DNA of 64,000 nt. Source: Halomonas sp. HL-93. Lineage in GTDB: Bacteria; Pseudomonadota; Gammaproteobacteria; Pseudomonadales; Halomonadaceae. This document shows, piece by piece, positions 1 through 8,688 of this stretch. Within the stretch, counting starts at the first letter, position 1. Every line of letters begins with the position of its first letter. The stretch covers positions 372,001 through 436,000 of the forward strand of contig NZ_LT593974.1 of NCBI RefSeq assembly GCF_900086985.1, written 5' to 3'. The notes beneath the pieces are model-generated. The model had not been told where the DNA came from. It worked only from the letters and a program-made list of their open reading frames with translations, and ran no database searches. The translations under genes and the position numbers were made by a program.

Positions 1-1194
1 TTGGGTGCCAAGTGCACACTGCTCCGGCGTTGAGTACTCGGCTTCGTTATGGCTAATGCCATCGCGACAGGGAATAAAGATCATCGCGGTGGGTGCCACC
101 CGTGCCACATACACCGCATCGTGGCCCGCACCACTGAGCATTCGGCGGTAAGCAATGCCGCGTGCCTTTGTGGCCTGTTCGATGGACGCAATACACTGCT
201 CGTTAAAGGCCTCCACCGGGGAGTTCCAGAGGCGTTGCGGTGTTACTACGACACCAAAGGTCTCTACCAAGGCATCCAGCTCGCTATAGAAGCGGGCCTC
301 CAGCGCGTCTAGCCGATCATCGTGCATATGACGAAGGTCGACAGTCATGGTGACCTGGGCAGGAATCACGTTGCGGGAAGGCGTATCGATCTCCAGGCAG
401 CCAAAGGTCACCTTGCTGTCACCGCTGGTGTCGGTGGCGGCGATGGCGTATAGCCGATCAATGAGCCGGGCGGCAGCGGCCAGGGCGTCGTGACGATATG
501 CCATGGGAGTGGTGCCCGCATGAGCAGCGTTGCCTTCAATCGTTAGGTCAAACCAGCGCATCCCTTGCACTCCGGTGACCACACCGATATCTAAGCCCTC
601 CTCTTCAAGCACCGGCCCCTGTTCGATATGCAGTTCCAGAAAACTGGCTAACCGAGGCTCGCCAATAGGCAGGCTGCCCTTCATGCCTGTCTCATCAAGG
701 GCCTGTCCAAAACTGATCCCTTGTTCGTCCTGGCGAGCGAGGGTCTCCTCCACAGTAAACACCCCCGCATAGGTGCCGGAAGCCACCATCGCGGGGGCAA
801 AACGACTGCCTTCCTCGTTCGTCCAAACGATCAGTTCCAGAGGTCGTTCGGTAACGATTTGGTGATCGTGCAGGGTGCGAAACACTTCCAGACCTGCGAG
901 AACCCCCAGTACGCCGTCGAAACGCCCCCCTTTCGGCTGGGTATCCAGGTGGCTGCCGACAGCGGCAGGCGCCAGATCGTCACGTGTGCCGGGGCGACGA
1001 AAAAAAAGATTACCCACTGCATCACTGCGAACGTGGCAGCCAATATCGGCGCACCACTCGATTAACTGCTGCCGACCGGCAGTATCTTCGGGTGTTAGTG
1101 CCAAGCGGTTGCTGCCGCCATTGGGGGTTGCGCCGATCTCTGCCATGGCCATTAAACTTGACCACAATCGCCGACCATCGATGGACACTTGCAT
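1..1194 (-). CDS. M20-family Zn-dependent amidohydrolase (N-carbamoyl-L-amino acid hydrolase/allantoate hydrolase type), partial
   Basis: The gene is read leftward and leaves the window before its stop; 398 codons are visible, against about 410-420 aa in this family, so nearly all of it is present. The start at 1194 is preceded by AGGAGA. Metal-site signatures of the HyuC/AmaB/AllC group are visible: GSHLDTQPKGGRFDG (His82, Asp84, Asp93), a TNEEGSRF motif near 126-132 and ELHIEQGP near 190. These enzymes hydrolyse N-carbamoyl or ureido groups from amino acids and related compounds in the cytoplasm. The gene is divergent from an agmatine deiminase operon that makes N-carbamoylputrescine, which suggests but does not prove a linked substrate. 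A beta-ureidopropionase or allantoate hydrolase role is equally open. The family call is firm; the substrate is unknown. Confidence 0.85.
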   Translation of the reverse strand, partial: MQVSIDGRRLWSSLMAMAEIGATPNGGSNRLALTPEDTAGRQQLIEWCADIGCHVRSDAVGNLFFRRPGTRDDLAPAAVGSHLDTQPKGGRFDGVLGVLAGLEVFRTLHDHQIVTERPLELIVWTNEEGSRFAPAMVASGTYAGVFTVEETLARQDEQGISFGQALDETGMKGSLPIGEPRLASFLELHIEQGPVLEEEGLDIGVVTGVQGMRWFDLTIEGNAAHAGTTPMAYRHDALAAAARLIDRLYAIAATDTSGDSKVTFGCLEIDTPSRNVIPAQVTMTVDLRHMHDDRLDALEARFYSELDALVETFGVVVTPQRLWNSPVEAFNEQCIASIEQATKARGIAYRRMLSGAGHDAVYVARVAPTAMIFIPCRDGISHNEAEYSTPEQCALGTQ

Positions 1195-1351
1195 GGCGTG
1201 TCTCCTGTTGTGTTTGTTGGGTTAAGGATATCCACCATAGGAGGCCTTCCGCGCAGCCGATATACCCCAATGGGGATATATTCCCGACACTGTTTTCCCC
1301 GCTAGCCTGTGAAGCCACCTCTACAACGGCTTCCTAATAAGCGAGGGCATA

Positions 1352-2755
1352 ATGATGACTCAGCAGCAGGCGCACGCCTCTTACGATGCGCAAGATCTTT
1401 GGCACAAAGATAAAAATCACTTTATTCACCCCTTCACCGACTTCAGCTTGTTCCACGAAAAAGGCTGTGACGTGATTACCGACAGTGATGGTATCTATGT
1501 CGAGGATGTACACGGCAACCGCTTTATCGATGGGATTGCGGGCCTGTGGTGTGTCAATGTGGGCCACGGCCGTGCCGAAATTGGCCAGGCGATGGCCGAG
1601 CAAGCCACGCGCATGGCCTACTTTTCTACTTTTAATAATCTCTCCAATGCCCCGGCCACCGAGCTGGCTGCCAAGCTCGCCGAGCTTGCGCCTGCCCACT
1701 TGAACCATGTGTTTTATAGCTGCGGCGGGTCAACGGCAAACGATGCCACCATCCGGCTTGTGCATTACTACTTCAATCGTTTGGGCAAGCCTTCAAAAAA
1801 GCGCATCTTGTCGCGCACCAATGCCTACCACGGCACCACCTACATGGCGGCGAGCCTGACCGGTATCGCCAGCAATAACTGGCAGTTCGATACGCTTGAT
1901 CTGGTGACACATTTGAGCGAAGCCAACTGCTATCGCCGTCCAGAGGGGATGAATGAGGCCGAGTACTGTGATCATCTGGTCGATGAACTCGAGCAAACCA
2001 TTGACCGGCTAGGGGCAGATAACATAGCCGCCTTCATTGCAGAGCCCATTATGGGAGCAGGCGGCGTATTGGTTGCACCGCAGGGCTACCACTCCCGCAT
2101 GCAGGCCATATGCCGTGCCAACGATATTCTGTTTATTGCCGATGAAGTGGTGACGGGCTTTGGTCGTTTAGGGCACTTCTTTGCCTCAGAAGCCGTGTTT
2201 GAAACCCAGCCCGATATTATCAATGTGGCGAAAGGGCTTTCATCTGGCTATGCCCCGCTGGGTGCAACGCTGATATCTGACAACCTTTATGCCGTACTAA
2301 GTACTCCTCAAGGCCCAGGCGGAGTGTTGAGCACTGGCTTTACCTACTCTGGGCATCCCGTTAGCTGTGCTGCAGCGTTAAAAAATATCGAAATCATTGA
2401 ACGTGAAGGCATTTGTGAAAATGTTCTAGAGGTTGGCCCCTATCTTGAGTCACAGCTCAAAACCCTCGCCTCTCATGAAACGGTCGGCGATATACGCGGC
2501 AGTCATTTCATGATGGCGATTGAAAATGTGGCAGATAAAACGACCAAGGCGTTGCTCCCTGTTGAAGCACGCGTGGGTGACCGCGTGGCGGCTGAAGCAC
2601 AGAAGCGGGGTTTGATTATTCGACCCGTCGGCCATCTCAATATCATTTCTCCGCCCTTGATCTGGACGCGTCAAGTCGTGGACGAAGCTGTAGCGATTCT
2701 TGATGACGCTTTTGCCGCCACCACGCGCTCACTTAAAGCGGATGGTTACCTATAA
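1352..2755 (+). CDS. Class III (omega) aminotransferase, polyamine/beta-alanine type
   Basis: This PLP enzyme of 467 aa moves a terminal amino group to a keto acid such as pyruvate. The fold-type I signature is clear: FIADEVVTGFGRLG carries the PLP-binding Asp264 and NVAKGLSSGYAPLG carries Lys294, the Schiff-base lysine. It resembles SpuC (17040-18416) throughout, including the FIDGIAGLWCVN and SRTNAYHGTTY blocks, so the two are paralogues. Two adjacent ATGs (1352, 1355) follow a weak GAGGG ribosome site. It is the first gene of an operon with an NhaC-family carrier and agmatine deiminase, so putrescine or a guanidino/carbamoyl diamine is a reasonable substrate. Beta-alanine:pyruvate transamination is the main alternative. 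The divergent M20 gene shares its 157-bp promoter region. Confidence 0.85.
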   Translation: MMTQQQAHASYDAQDLWHKDKNHFIHPFTDFSLFHEKGCDVITDSDGIYVEDVHGNRFIDGIAGLWCVNVGHGRAEIGQAMAEQATRMAYFSTFNNLSNAPATELAAKLAELAPAHLNHVFYSCGGSTANDATIRLVHYYFNRLGKPSKKRILSRTNAYHGTTYMAASLTGIASNNWQFDTLDLVTHLSEANCYRRPEGMNEAEYCDHLVDELEQTIDRLGADNIAAFIAEPIMGAGGVLVAPQGYHSRMQAICRANDILFIADEVVTGFGRLGHFFASEAVFETQPDIINVAKGLSSGYAPLGATLISDNLYAVLSTPQGPGGVLSTGFTYSGHPVSCAAALKNIEIIEREGICENVLEVGPYLESQLKTLASHETVGDIRGSHFMMAIENVADKTTKALLPVEARVGDRVAAEAQKRGLIIRPVGHLNIISPPLIWTRQVVDEAVAILDDAFAATTRSLKADGYL

Positions 2756-2828
2756 ACACTGCTATGAGAGGCGGGCGCTAGTGCCCGTCTTGAGTAGTGA
2801 TCTACGACAATGATAAAGGGGAATAACA

Positions 2829-4175
2829 ATGGAAGAGTATGGAGTTTTAAGCCTGATACCTACGTTAGTGGTTTTAGTCATGGCGATTATTACCCGGCGC
2901 ACGATTGAGTCACTTCTGGCAGGCGCGCTGGTAGGCTTATTGATGTTTGAACCTCTCAATGTCATTACCCAAGGGTCGGATATACTGCTATCGGTATTGG
3001 GTAATGACACGGTGACGTGGATTATCCTTGTGTGTGGGCTATTTGGTAGCTTGATTGCCTTGCTGGTAAAAACGGGCGGCGTGTTAAGTTTTGGTGATGC
3101 GGTTACCCGACGCATCCATACCCGCCGACAAAGCTTGTTAGCGACGTGGGGGCTGGGGCTAATCATTTTTGTCGATGACTATCTCAATGCGCTGACCATT
3201 AGCGCTTCCATGAAGAAAGTGACAGATCGCTTTAACATATCCCGTGAGAAGTTAGCGTATATCGTTGACTCCACGGCAGCGCCGATCTGTATTCTCGTAC
3301 CGTTTTCCACCTGGGCTGTGTTCTTTGCAGGTTTGCTGGAAGAGAACAATGCTGCTGGTAACGGCATGGGGCTATACATTCAAGCGATACCTTTTATGTT
3401 TTACGCTTGGATAGCGGCGGCGCTTGTGCCCCTGGTGGCACTGGGCATTATCCCCAACCTTGGCCCAATGCGAGCAGCTGAGGCTCGCGCTGAAGCTGGC
3501 CAGCCACAACCAGATGGCACTGACGACAGCGCGCTGGAAATAGAAGATACAGACAAAAAACGCCCTCATCTGCTCAATTTTCTGCTTCCTATTGCGACGC
3601 TGATTTTCTTCACCTGGTATTTTGAGATTGATGTGCTGCGCGGCGTTATTGTGGCGCTTGCTGTGACGCTAGTGCTTATCGCGGTGCAGCGACTGTTAAG
3701 CTTTCACGATACGTTTGACACCGCGCTTGATGGCTTCAAAGCCATGATTATGCCACTTGGCACGCTGGTGGCTGGGTTTGTGCTTAAGGAGGTGAACGAC
3801 CTGCTTGGCTTAACCAACTATGTGATCGAGAGTGTTCAGCCGTTAATGACCGCAGGTATGCTACCGGCGGTTGTCTTCGTCACCATGGCCTTTCTCGCTT
3901 TTGCGACCGCCTCCTTCTGGGGACTGTTTGCTGTGGCGATGCCTATCGTATTACCGCTTGCCAGTAGTATGGATGCGCATATGCCGCTCGTAGTGGGGGC
4001 TTTGATCTCAGCCAGTGCCTTTGGCAGCCACGCCTGCTTTTACGGCGATTCTACCGTCCTTTCTGCCCAAGGGGCCGGGTGTACGCCAATGGCCCATGCG
4101 TTAACGCAACTGCCCTATGTCTTAATAGCCGCTGCCGTGGCAACGGGCTTCTTTATACTGGCGGGGCATATATGA
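2829..4175 (+). CDS. NhaC-family membrane antiporter
   Basis: The 448-aa protein is almost entirely hydrophobic, with about ten to twelve membrane segments and one charged cytoplasmic stretch near residues 218-242. The segments IIFVDDYLNALTISASMKK (near 114-132) and SFWGLFAVAMPIVLPLASS fit the Na+/H+ antiporter NhaC superfamily, which sits in the inner membrane and exchanges cations or organic amines. The start ATG is preceded by GGGGAATAAC, a usable ribosome site. The stop overlaps the start of agmatine deiminase as ATGA, so the two are translationally coupled. That placement suggests a transport role for agmatine, putrescine or a related cation rather than general sodium homeostasis; this is inference from context. 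A second NhaC-family gene lies in the puu locus at 20137. Confidence 0.8.
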   Translation: MEEYGVLSLIPTLVVLVMAIITRRTIESLLAGALVGLLMFEPLNVITQGSDILLSVLGNDTVTWIILVCGLFGSLIALLVKTGGVLSFGDAVTRRIHTRRQSLLATWGLGLIIFVDDYLNALTISASMKKVTDRFNISREKLAYIVDSTAAPICILVPFSTWAVFFAGLLEENNAAGNGMGLYIQAIPFMFYAWIAAALVPLVALGIIPNLGPMRAAEARAEAGQPQPDGTDDSALEIEDTDKKRPHLLNFLLPIATLIFFTWYFEIDVLRGVIVALAVTLVLIAVQRLLSFHDTFDTALDGFKAMIMPLGTLVAGFVLKEVNDLLGLTNYVIESVQPLMTAGMLPAVVFVTMAFLAFATASFWGLFAVAMPIVLPLASSMDAHMPLVVGALISASAFGSHACFYGDSTVLSAQGAGCTPMAHALTQLPYVLIAAAVATGFFILAGHI

Positions 4176-5302
4176 AGCACTCGACGTCCTTACCTATAAC
4201 TACCACCGGCTCTCTGGCGAGCGAGCCAACACCCAGAGCGTTGGGCTTTTCGATGCCGGCGGAGTTTGCCCCCCATGCTGCCTGCTGGATGCTGTGGCCT
4301 CAGCGCCCAGATACATGGCGCTATGGCGCAAAACCTGCCCAGCAAGCCTTTGTCGATGTAGCACAAGCGATTGCAGAGAGTGAGACGGTCTTTGTGGGTG
4401 TCAATGATGAGCAGTATGAAAATGCCCGCAACCAGTTGCCTGCGCATATTCGGGTGGTTGAGTTGTCCAGCAATGATGCCTGGATGCGCGATGTCGGGCC
4501 CACCTTTATTACCCACCCCGATGGGCGACTCGCCATGGTGGACTGGGAGTTCAATGCCTGGGGCGGGTTGAAGGAGGGGCTCTATTTCCCATGGGACAAA
4601 GACAAGCGGGTTCGTTGTAAAATCAGTGAGATGCTGGGTATTCAACGCTTCGAGGCCCCGCTCGTATTAGAAGGAGGAGCCATTCATGTGGATGGTGAAG
4701 GTACGCTTATCACCACGGAAGAGTGCTTGCTGAATCCTAATCGTAATCCGGAGATGAGCCGCGCCACTATCGAATACTGGCTGCAGGAGTATTTAGGCGT
4801 CAGTCACATCATCTGGTTACCGCGTGGCTGTTATCTCGACGAGACCGATGGCCACGTGGACAACCTGTGCTGCTTTATTGCGCCTGGCCATGTGGCGCTA
4901 ACGTGGTGTGAGGATGAGCAAGATCCCCAGGGCGCTATTTGTCGGGAAGCATTGCGTGTGCTGGAAAACGCCACGGATGCTCAAGGCAGGCGGCTCACTA
5001 TCCATAAACTGCCCCAGCCAGGCCCGCTATATATTGCCGACGATGAAGCCAGTGGAATTGATCGCCTGAACAGCTCGCATCCCCGGTTACCTGGGGATCG
5101 CATGGCGGGTTCTTACGTCAATTTTTATATTAGTAACTCGGTCATTGTAATGCCTTTGCTGGATCCTCGTTACGATGGACAGGCTAAAGGCATTCTATCC
5201 CGGTTATTTCCCACGAAAAGGGTGATCGGCGTTAGGGCAAGGGAAATACTGCTTGGTGGCGGGAACATTCACTGCATCACTCAGCAGCAACCACGCGTGT
5301 AG
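4172..5302 (+). CDS. aguA: Agmatine deiminase
   Basis: AguA hydrolyses agmatine to N-carbamoylputrescine and ammonia in the cytoplasm. The 376-aa product has the expected length (about 365-370 aa). It shows the guanidino-deiminase blocks NDAWMRDVGPTFI, LVLEGGAIHVDGEGTLITTE, DETDGHVDN and the C-terminal GGGNIHCITQQQP, whose Cys368 is the nucleophile. I chose the ATG at 4172, which overlaps the upstream stop (ATGA), over an upstream in-frame start at 4079 that lies deep inside the antiporter gene. The usual partner AguB (a nitrilase-type N-carbamoylputrescine amidase) is not in the window. The peptidyl-arginine deiminase-like superfamily contains other activities, but the motifs favour AguA. 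Confidence 0.9.
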   Translation: MKHSTSLPITTTGSLASEPTPRALGFSMPAEFAPHAACWMLWPQRPDTWRYGAKPAQQAFVDVAQAIAESETVFVGVNDEQYENARNQLPAHIRVVELSSNDAWMRDVGPTFITHPDGRLAMVDWEFNAWGGLKEGLYFPWDKDKRVRCKISEMLGIQRFEAPLVLEGGAIHVDGEGTLITTEECLLNPNRNPEMSRATIEYWLQEYLGVSHIIWLPRGCYLDETDGHVDNLCCFIAPGHVALTWCEDEQDPQGAICREALRVLENATDAQGRRLTIHKLPQPGPLYIADDEASGIDRLNSSHPRLPGDRMAGSYVNFYISNSVIVMPLLDPRYDGQAKGILSRLFPTKRVIGVRAREILLGGGNIHCITQQQPRV

Positions 5303-5311
5303 CGTTTCGCA

Positions 5312-5349
5312 GGGAAAACGCCCTGTTCAGCCACAGGCTGAACAGGGCG
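5312..5349 (-). terminator. Rho-independent terminator of the leftward OYE gene
   Basis: A perfect 14-bp stem (arms 5319-5332 and 5336-5349, loop ACA) is followed on the minus strand by TTTTCCC. It sits 23 bp past the stop of the leftward gene at 5373 and 10-47 bp past the aguA stop, so it may also stop rightward transcription, though without a T-run in that direction. Confidence 0.85.
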
Positions 5350-5372
5350 CGGGGGAAAGCTACCTTTGGCTG

Positions 5373-6491
5373 TTACTGGATGCGGTCGTAACCGTTATCC
5401 ATAAACGGATAGTCGGTGTAGCCTTTTTCGTCGCCGCCGTAGAACGTCTCGTGGTCGGGCTCGGCGAGCGGCGCATTGACCCGGAAACGCTCGGGCAAGT
5501 CCGGGTTGGCGATGTAAGGACGCCCAAAGGCCACCGTGTCGGTGGTGTTTTCGCGGATGCGTGTTTCCGCATGGTCGGCGTCATAGTTGCCGCAGTACAT
5601 CAGGCTACCGCTAAAGCGCTCACGCATCTGCTCACGGAATCCGTCAGGGAAAGTGATATCACCACCGGCCCAGTTGGGCTCGTTCAGGTGCAGATAGGCG
5701 AGGCCGCGCTTGGAGAGTTGCTCGGCCATATAGAACGCCATGGCTTCAGGCTCATCGTCGGTCAAGCCGAACAGTTCGATAAACGGCGTCATGCGAATGC
5801 CGACCCGGTCAGCGCCGTAGACGTCGATTACGGCATCGACCACTTCCAGCGGGAAGCGCGCGCGGTTTTCCAGCGACCCGCCGTACTGGTCGGTACGCTG
5901 GTTGGTGCCCGTAGCCAGGAACTGGTTCAGCAGGTAGGCGTTGGCCGCGTGGACCTCGACCATGTCAAAGCCTGCCCGTTTGGCGCGAATAGCCGCCTGG
6001 CGGTAGTCGTCAACGATGCCGGGAATCTCGTCGGTTTCCAACGCGCGCGGTGTACTGGTGGCGTGCTGACCGGCGGTGCCGTCTTCAAACTCAACGAAAC
6101 ACTGGGCGCCTTCGCCTTTCAGCGCGCTGGGCGCGACCGGCTGCTGGCCGTTGGGTTGAACCATTTCGTGGGAAACACGCCCAACGTGCCACAGTTGCAA
6201 TGCCATTCGCCCGCCTTTGGCATGCACTGCATCGACTACGTTTTTCCAGCCAGCTTCCTGCTCGTCGGTCCAGATGCCGGGTGTATACACATAGCCACGG
6301 GCGGTGGGGGAAATATTGGTGGCTTCGCTGATAATCAATCCGGCCCCGGCGCGCTGGCCGTAATAAGCTTCCTGCATTTTGCCAGGCACGCTGTCAGGCG
6401 TGCGAGCACGGGTCAGCGGTGCCATGATCACCCGGTTGGGGATTGATACGCTGCCTAGTTGCGTCGGGGCAAAAAGCGTTTCGTAAGCCAT
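5373..6491 (-). CDS. Old yellow enzyme family NADH:flavin oxidoreductase (NemA/XenB type)
   Basis: This is an FMN-dependent ene-reductase of 372 aa that reduces activated C=C bonds or nitro groups with NAD(P)H in the cytoplasm. The TIM-barrel family motifs are ordered as expected: FAPTQLGSVSIPNRVIMAPLTR at the N-terminus, ALQLWHVGRVSH near 97-108, EVHAANAYLLNQFL with His181/Asn184 for substrate binding, and a C-terminal VAFGRPYIANPDLP phosphate-binding block. The ATG at 6491 is preceded by AAAGGAG; upstream in-frame residues are rejected for that reason. It is monocistronic, ends at a strong terminator, and is divergent from the GntR gene. The natural substrate cannot be read from sequence. 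N-ethylmaleimide reductase or glycerol trinitrate reductase are the usual annotations. Confidence 0.88.
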   Translation of the reverse strand: MAYETLFAPTQLGSVSIPNRVIMAPLTRARTPDSVPGKMQEAYYGQRAGAGLIISEATNISPTARGYVYTPGIWTDEQEAGWKNVVDAVHAKGGRMALQLWHVGRVSHEMVQPNGQQPVAPSALKGEGAQCFVEFEDGTAGQHATSTPRALETDEIPGIVDDYRQAAIRAKRAGFDMVEVHAANAYLLNQFLATGTNQRTDQYGGSLENRARFPLEVVDAVIDVYGADRVGIRMTPFIELFGLTDDEPEAMAFYMAEQLSKRGLAYLHLNEPNWAGGDITFPDGFREQMRERFSGSLMYCGNYDADHAETRIRENTTDTVAFGRPYIANPDLPERFRVNAPLAEPDHETFYGGDEKGYTDYPFMDNGYDRIQ

Positions 6492-6628
6492 TAAACAAAC
6501 TCCTTTCGAGTTCTTAGATGAACAATAGCGCACAGAATAGACCAGTTTACTAGTGAGTGCCAATATCGTGCGGATTTTCGTCTGCGGCCCTAACGCTGAC
6601 GAGTTCTGCTACGCTAGCGGCATTACTA

Positions 6629-7402
6629 ATGGATAGACGTTATCGCATGACGAAAAAAGTATCCCAGCGCCGCCCTCATCAGGTGGCAGAAACCATTAAG
6701 TGCTGGATTGTTGACCGCCATTTGAAACCTGGCGATCGGCTTCCCAGTGAAGCGGAGCTGATGGCAACGCTCAACGTATCGAAGGGGACCGTGCGCGAGA
6801 GTACGCGTGTCTTGGAAGCACAGGGATTGGTGGAAACGCGCACCGGGCCTGGTGGCGGTGCCTTTGTGCGTGCGATGAGCGACGCGAAAGCCGTATCGCT
6901 TTTAAGTAATTATTTATTTTTCAAAGATATTTCGATTCAGGATATCTATCAGATTCGTTTGGCGCTGGAGCCTGAACTAGCCGCCTCGTTAGCAGGCAAG
7001 GTCAGCCAAAGTGATATTGCTCGGTTGCGGGAGAGCTTGCACAGTTACGCACAGCCTAGTGACGATAGCGACACCGAACGGCAGCAGCACCTCGACTCGC
7101 TTAACTTTCATTTGATGCTTGCCGAGCTGGCGGGCGGCAATCAATTGCTGACCTTTATTATTCGCTTCACGATCCAGGTGCTTTCCGACCTGACGATTTA
7201 CCGCCGTTTATATGACCCGGTTACCCACGATTTAGGGCAAACGGGGTGCCGCTACCATGCGGCAATACTTGATGCCATTGAGCTAGGTGATGCGGACAGT
7301 GCCTTTGCCATCATGCGCGAGCATATGTTGGACGCTCAGCGGGTAATGAACCAGCAAGAAGCCCAGGTAAGGCGAGCTTTCCTGCCGGAGTTATTGGCCT
7401 AA
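6629..7402 (+). CDS. GntR-family (FadR/FCD subgroup) transcriptional regulator
   Basis: The protein is about 257 aa. An N-terminal winged helix-turn-helix spans roughly residues 18-80, with KPGDRLPSEAELMATLNVSKGTVRE as the recognition region, and a C-terminal all-helical FCD ligand domain follows (about 100-235). FCD regulators usually sense small carboxylates or amino acids and repress a neighbouring catabolic operon. The start is uncertain: ATG 6629 and ATG 6647 are both possible and neither has a strong ribosome site. Its stop overlaps the convergent M20 gene by four bases. It may govern the leftward M20/DUF1028/YfcC operon; the perfect 18-bp palindrome at 10857-10874 is a candidate operator. 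It could instead control the divergent reductase gene. Confidence 0.85.
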   Translation: MDRRYRMTKKVSQRRPHQVAETIKCWIVDRHLKPGDRLPSEAELMATLNVSKGTVRESTRVLEAQGLVETRTGPGGGAFVRAMSDAKAVSLLSNYLFFKDISIQDIYQIRLALEPELAASLAGKVSQSDIARLRESLHSYAQPSDDSDTERQQHLDSLNFHLMLAELAGGNQLLTFIIRFTIQVLSDLTIYRRLYDPVTHDLGQTGCRYHAAILDAIELGDADSAFAIMREHMLDAQRVMNQQEAQVRRAFLPELLA

Positions 7403-8667
7403 CGGCATTTCGCGGGATCAAGCTGCTGCAAAAAGGCCATCATGACCCGCACCGCTGCTTCGCCATCGTCAGCGGAAATGCTCTCGTCGGGGTGGTGGCT
7501 CAAGCCCTCTTTGCAGCGTACGAACAGCATGCCGATATCGGTGACATCCTGCATGGCCAAGCCATCATGACCGGCGCCGCTAAACATCCGCTCAGTGGGT
7601 TGCTGAACGTTGGCGCAGGCTTGCTCTAGACCCTGCATAATCCATTCGGCACATCGGGCACCGTCTGCGCGGTAGGAGTTGTCCATGGATAGTGACAGAC
7701 CGCGACTTTCGGCAATCTCTTTGAGTGCGACCTGAACCGCCTCGCGTCCCTGCTGCCGCGTTGCTGACTGTGGAGAGCGTAGCTCAATCGTAAAGGTGAC
7801 CGATGCGGGTATGACATTAACGGCATTGGGGCGTACATCCAATTGCCCAACGACGCCAACTAACGCCTGCGTAGTTTGCAGCACGCTATCGACAGCTAGC
7901 ACCATTTCTGCGGCACCCACCAACGCATCATGGCGGCCAGGCATCGGTGTGGTCCCCGCATGACCGGCCTTTCCACTAACCGTCACTTGATGGCGCTCAA
8001 TACCAGTGAGAGCGGTGACAATCCCCACTGCATGATCGCGCTGCTCCAAGCGGGGGCCTTGTTCGATATGTACTTCCACAAACCCCAGCGTGTTGGCAGG
8101 CTTGCGGGCCAATGCAGGAATGCCATCTGGCTCTGTGCCAAAGCTACGCAGCGCCTCTTTTAAAGTGATGCCTTGTGCATCGCGTACCTCAAGCTGCTGT
8201 GGGTCAACCGTGCCCGCGAGAGCGCGGCTGCCAACCAGGGTGGTAGGAAAGCGCACGCCTTCTTCATCACCAAAAGCGACCACTTCCACCCCATAAGGTA
8301 GCGTAATGCCTTCGTGGCGCAGCGCTTCTAACGCGATCAGCGGGACTGCTATGCCGAGCATGCCGTCGTACTTGCCACCCTCAACCACTGAGTCCTGGTG
8401 AGAGCCCATGATTAACGTGGGCTTGCCAGCTTGAGCATTGGGGCAGCGGCCTACCAAGTTGCCTGCCGCATCGAGCTCGGGTGTCAGGCCTGCGCGTTGC
8501 ATCCACTGTTCAATCAACGGCAGTACTTGGCGATGTTCGGGCGAGCAAAACAGCCTTGTGACGCCAGGGCCGAGCTGAGAGTAACGCGCCGCTTCGTCCA
8601 GACAACTTAATAGATAGTGACCTATCTGTCCTTCAGCGAAGGTTGTAGGTGGGGTTTGGTGAGACAT
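7399..8667 (-). CDS. M20-family Zn-dependent hydrolase (allantoate/N-carbamoyl amino acid amidohydrolase type)
   Basis: The 422-aa product is full length for the AllC/HyuC family. Visible signatures are MGSHQDSVVEGGKYDG (His90, Asp92, Asp101), FGDEEGVRF (about 132-140), VEVHIEQGPRLEQ, KAGHAGTTPMPGRHDAL in the lid/dimerisation domain, and FSGAGHDGL near the C-terminus. Such enzymes use two metals to cut amide or ureido C-N bonds. It is the last gene of a leftward series with the DUF1028 protein (21-bp gap) and the YfcC-type carrier. It is clearly paralogous to the M20 gene at 1-1194. The substrate is not evident: no ureide or hydantoin genes are nearby, so N-carbamoyl, N-acyl or ureido compounds all remain possible. 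Confidence 0.87.
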   Translation of the reverse strand: MSHQTPPTTFAEGQIGHYLLSCLDEAARYSQLGPGVTRLFCSPEHRQVLPLIEQWMQRAGLTPELDAAGNLVGRCPNAQAGKPTLIMGSHQDSVVEGGKYDGMLGIAVPLIALEALRHEGITLPYGVEVVAFGDEEGVRFPTTLVGSRALAGTVDPQQLEVRDAQGITLKEALRSFGTEPDGIPALARKPANTLGFVEVHIEQGPRLEQRDHAVGIVTALTGIERHQVTVSGKAGHAGTTPMPGRHDALVGAAEMVLAVDSVLQTTQALVGVVGQLDVRPNAVNVIPASVTFTIELRSPQSATRQQGREAVQVALKEIAESRGLSLSMDNSYRADGARCAEWIMQGLEQACANVQQPTERMFSGAGHDGLAMQDVTDIGMLFVRCKEGLSHHPDESISADDGEAAVRVMMAFLQQLDPAKCR

Positions 8668-8688
8668 AAGAACTCCATCAATGAGCCA

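Noticed and set aside
2771..2788. Weak GCGGGC...GCCCGT stem between the aminotransferase and the NhaC-family gene
   Set aside because: The stem is short, has no T-run and lies within what appears to be one operon, so it was not called a terminator.
5253..6446. Long rightward open frame across the old yellow enzyme gene
   Set aside because: It is the antisense shadow of a clear FMN oxidoreductase; the leftward frame has family motifs and a ribosome site.
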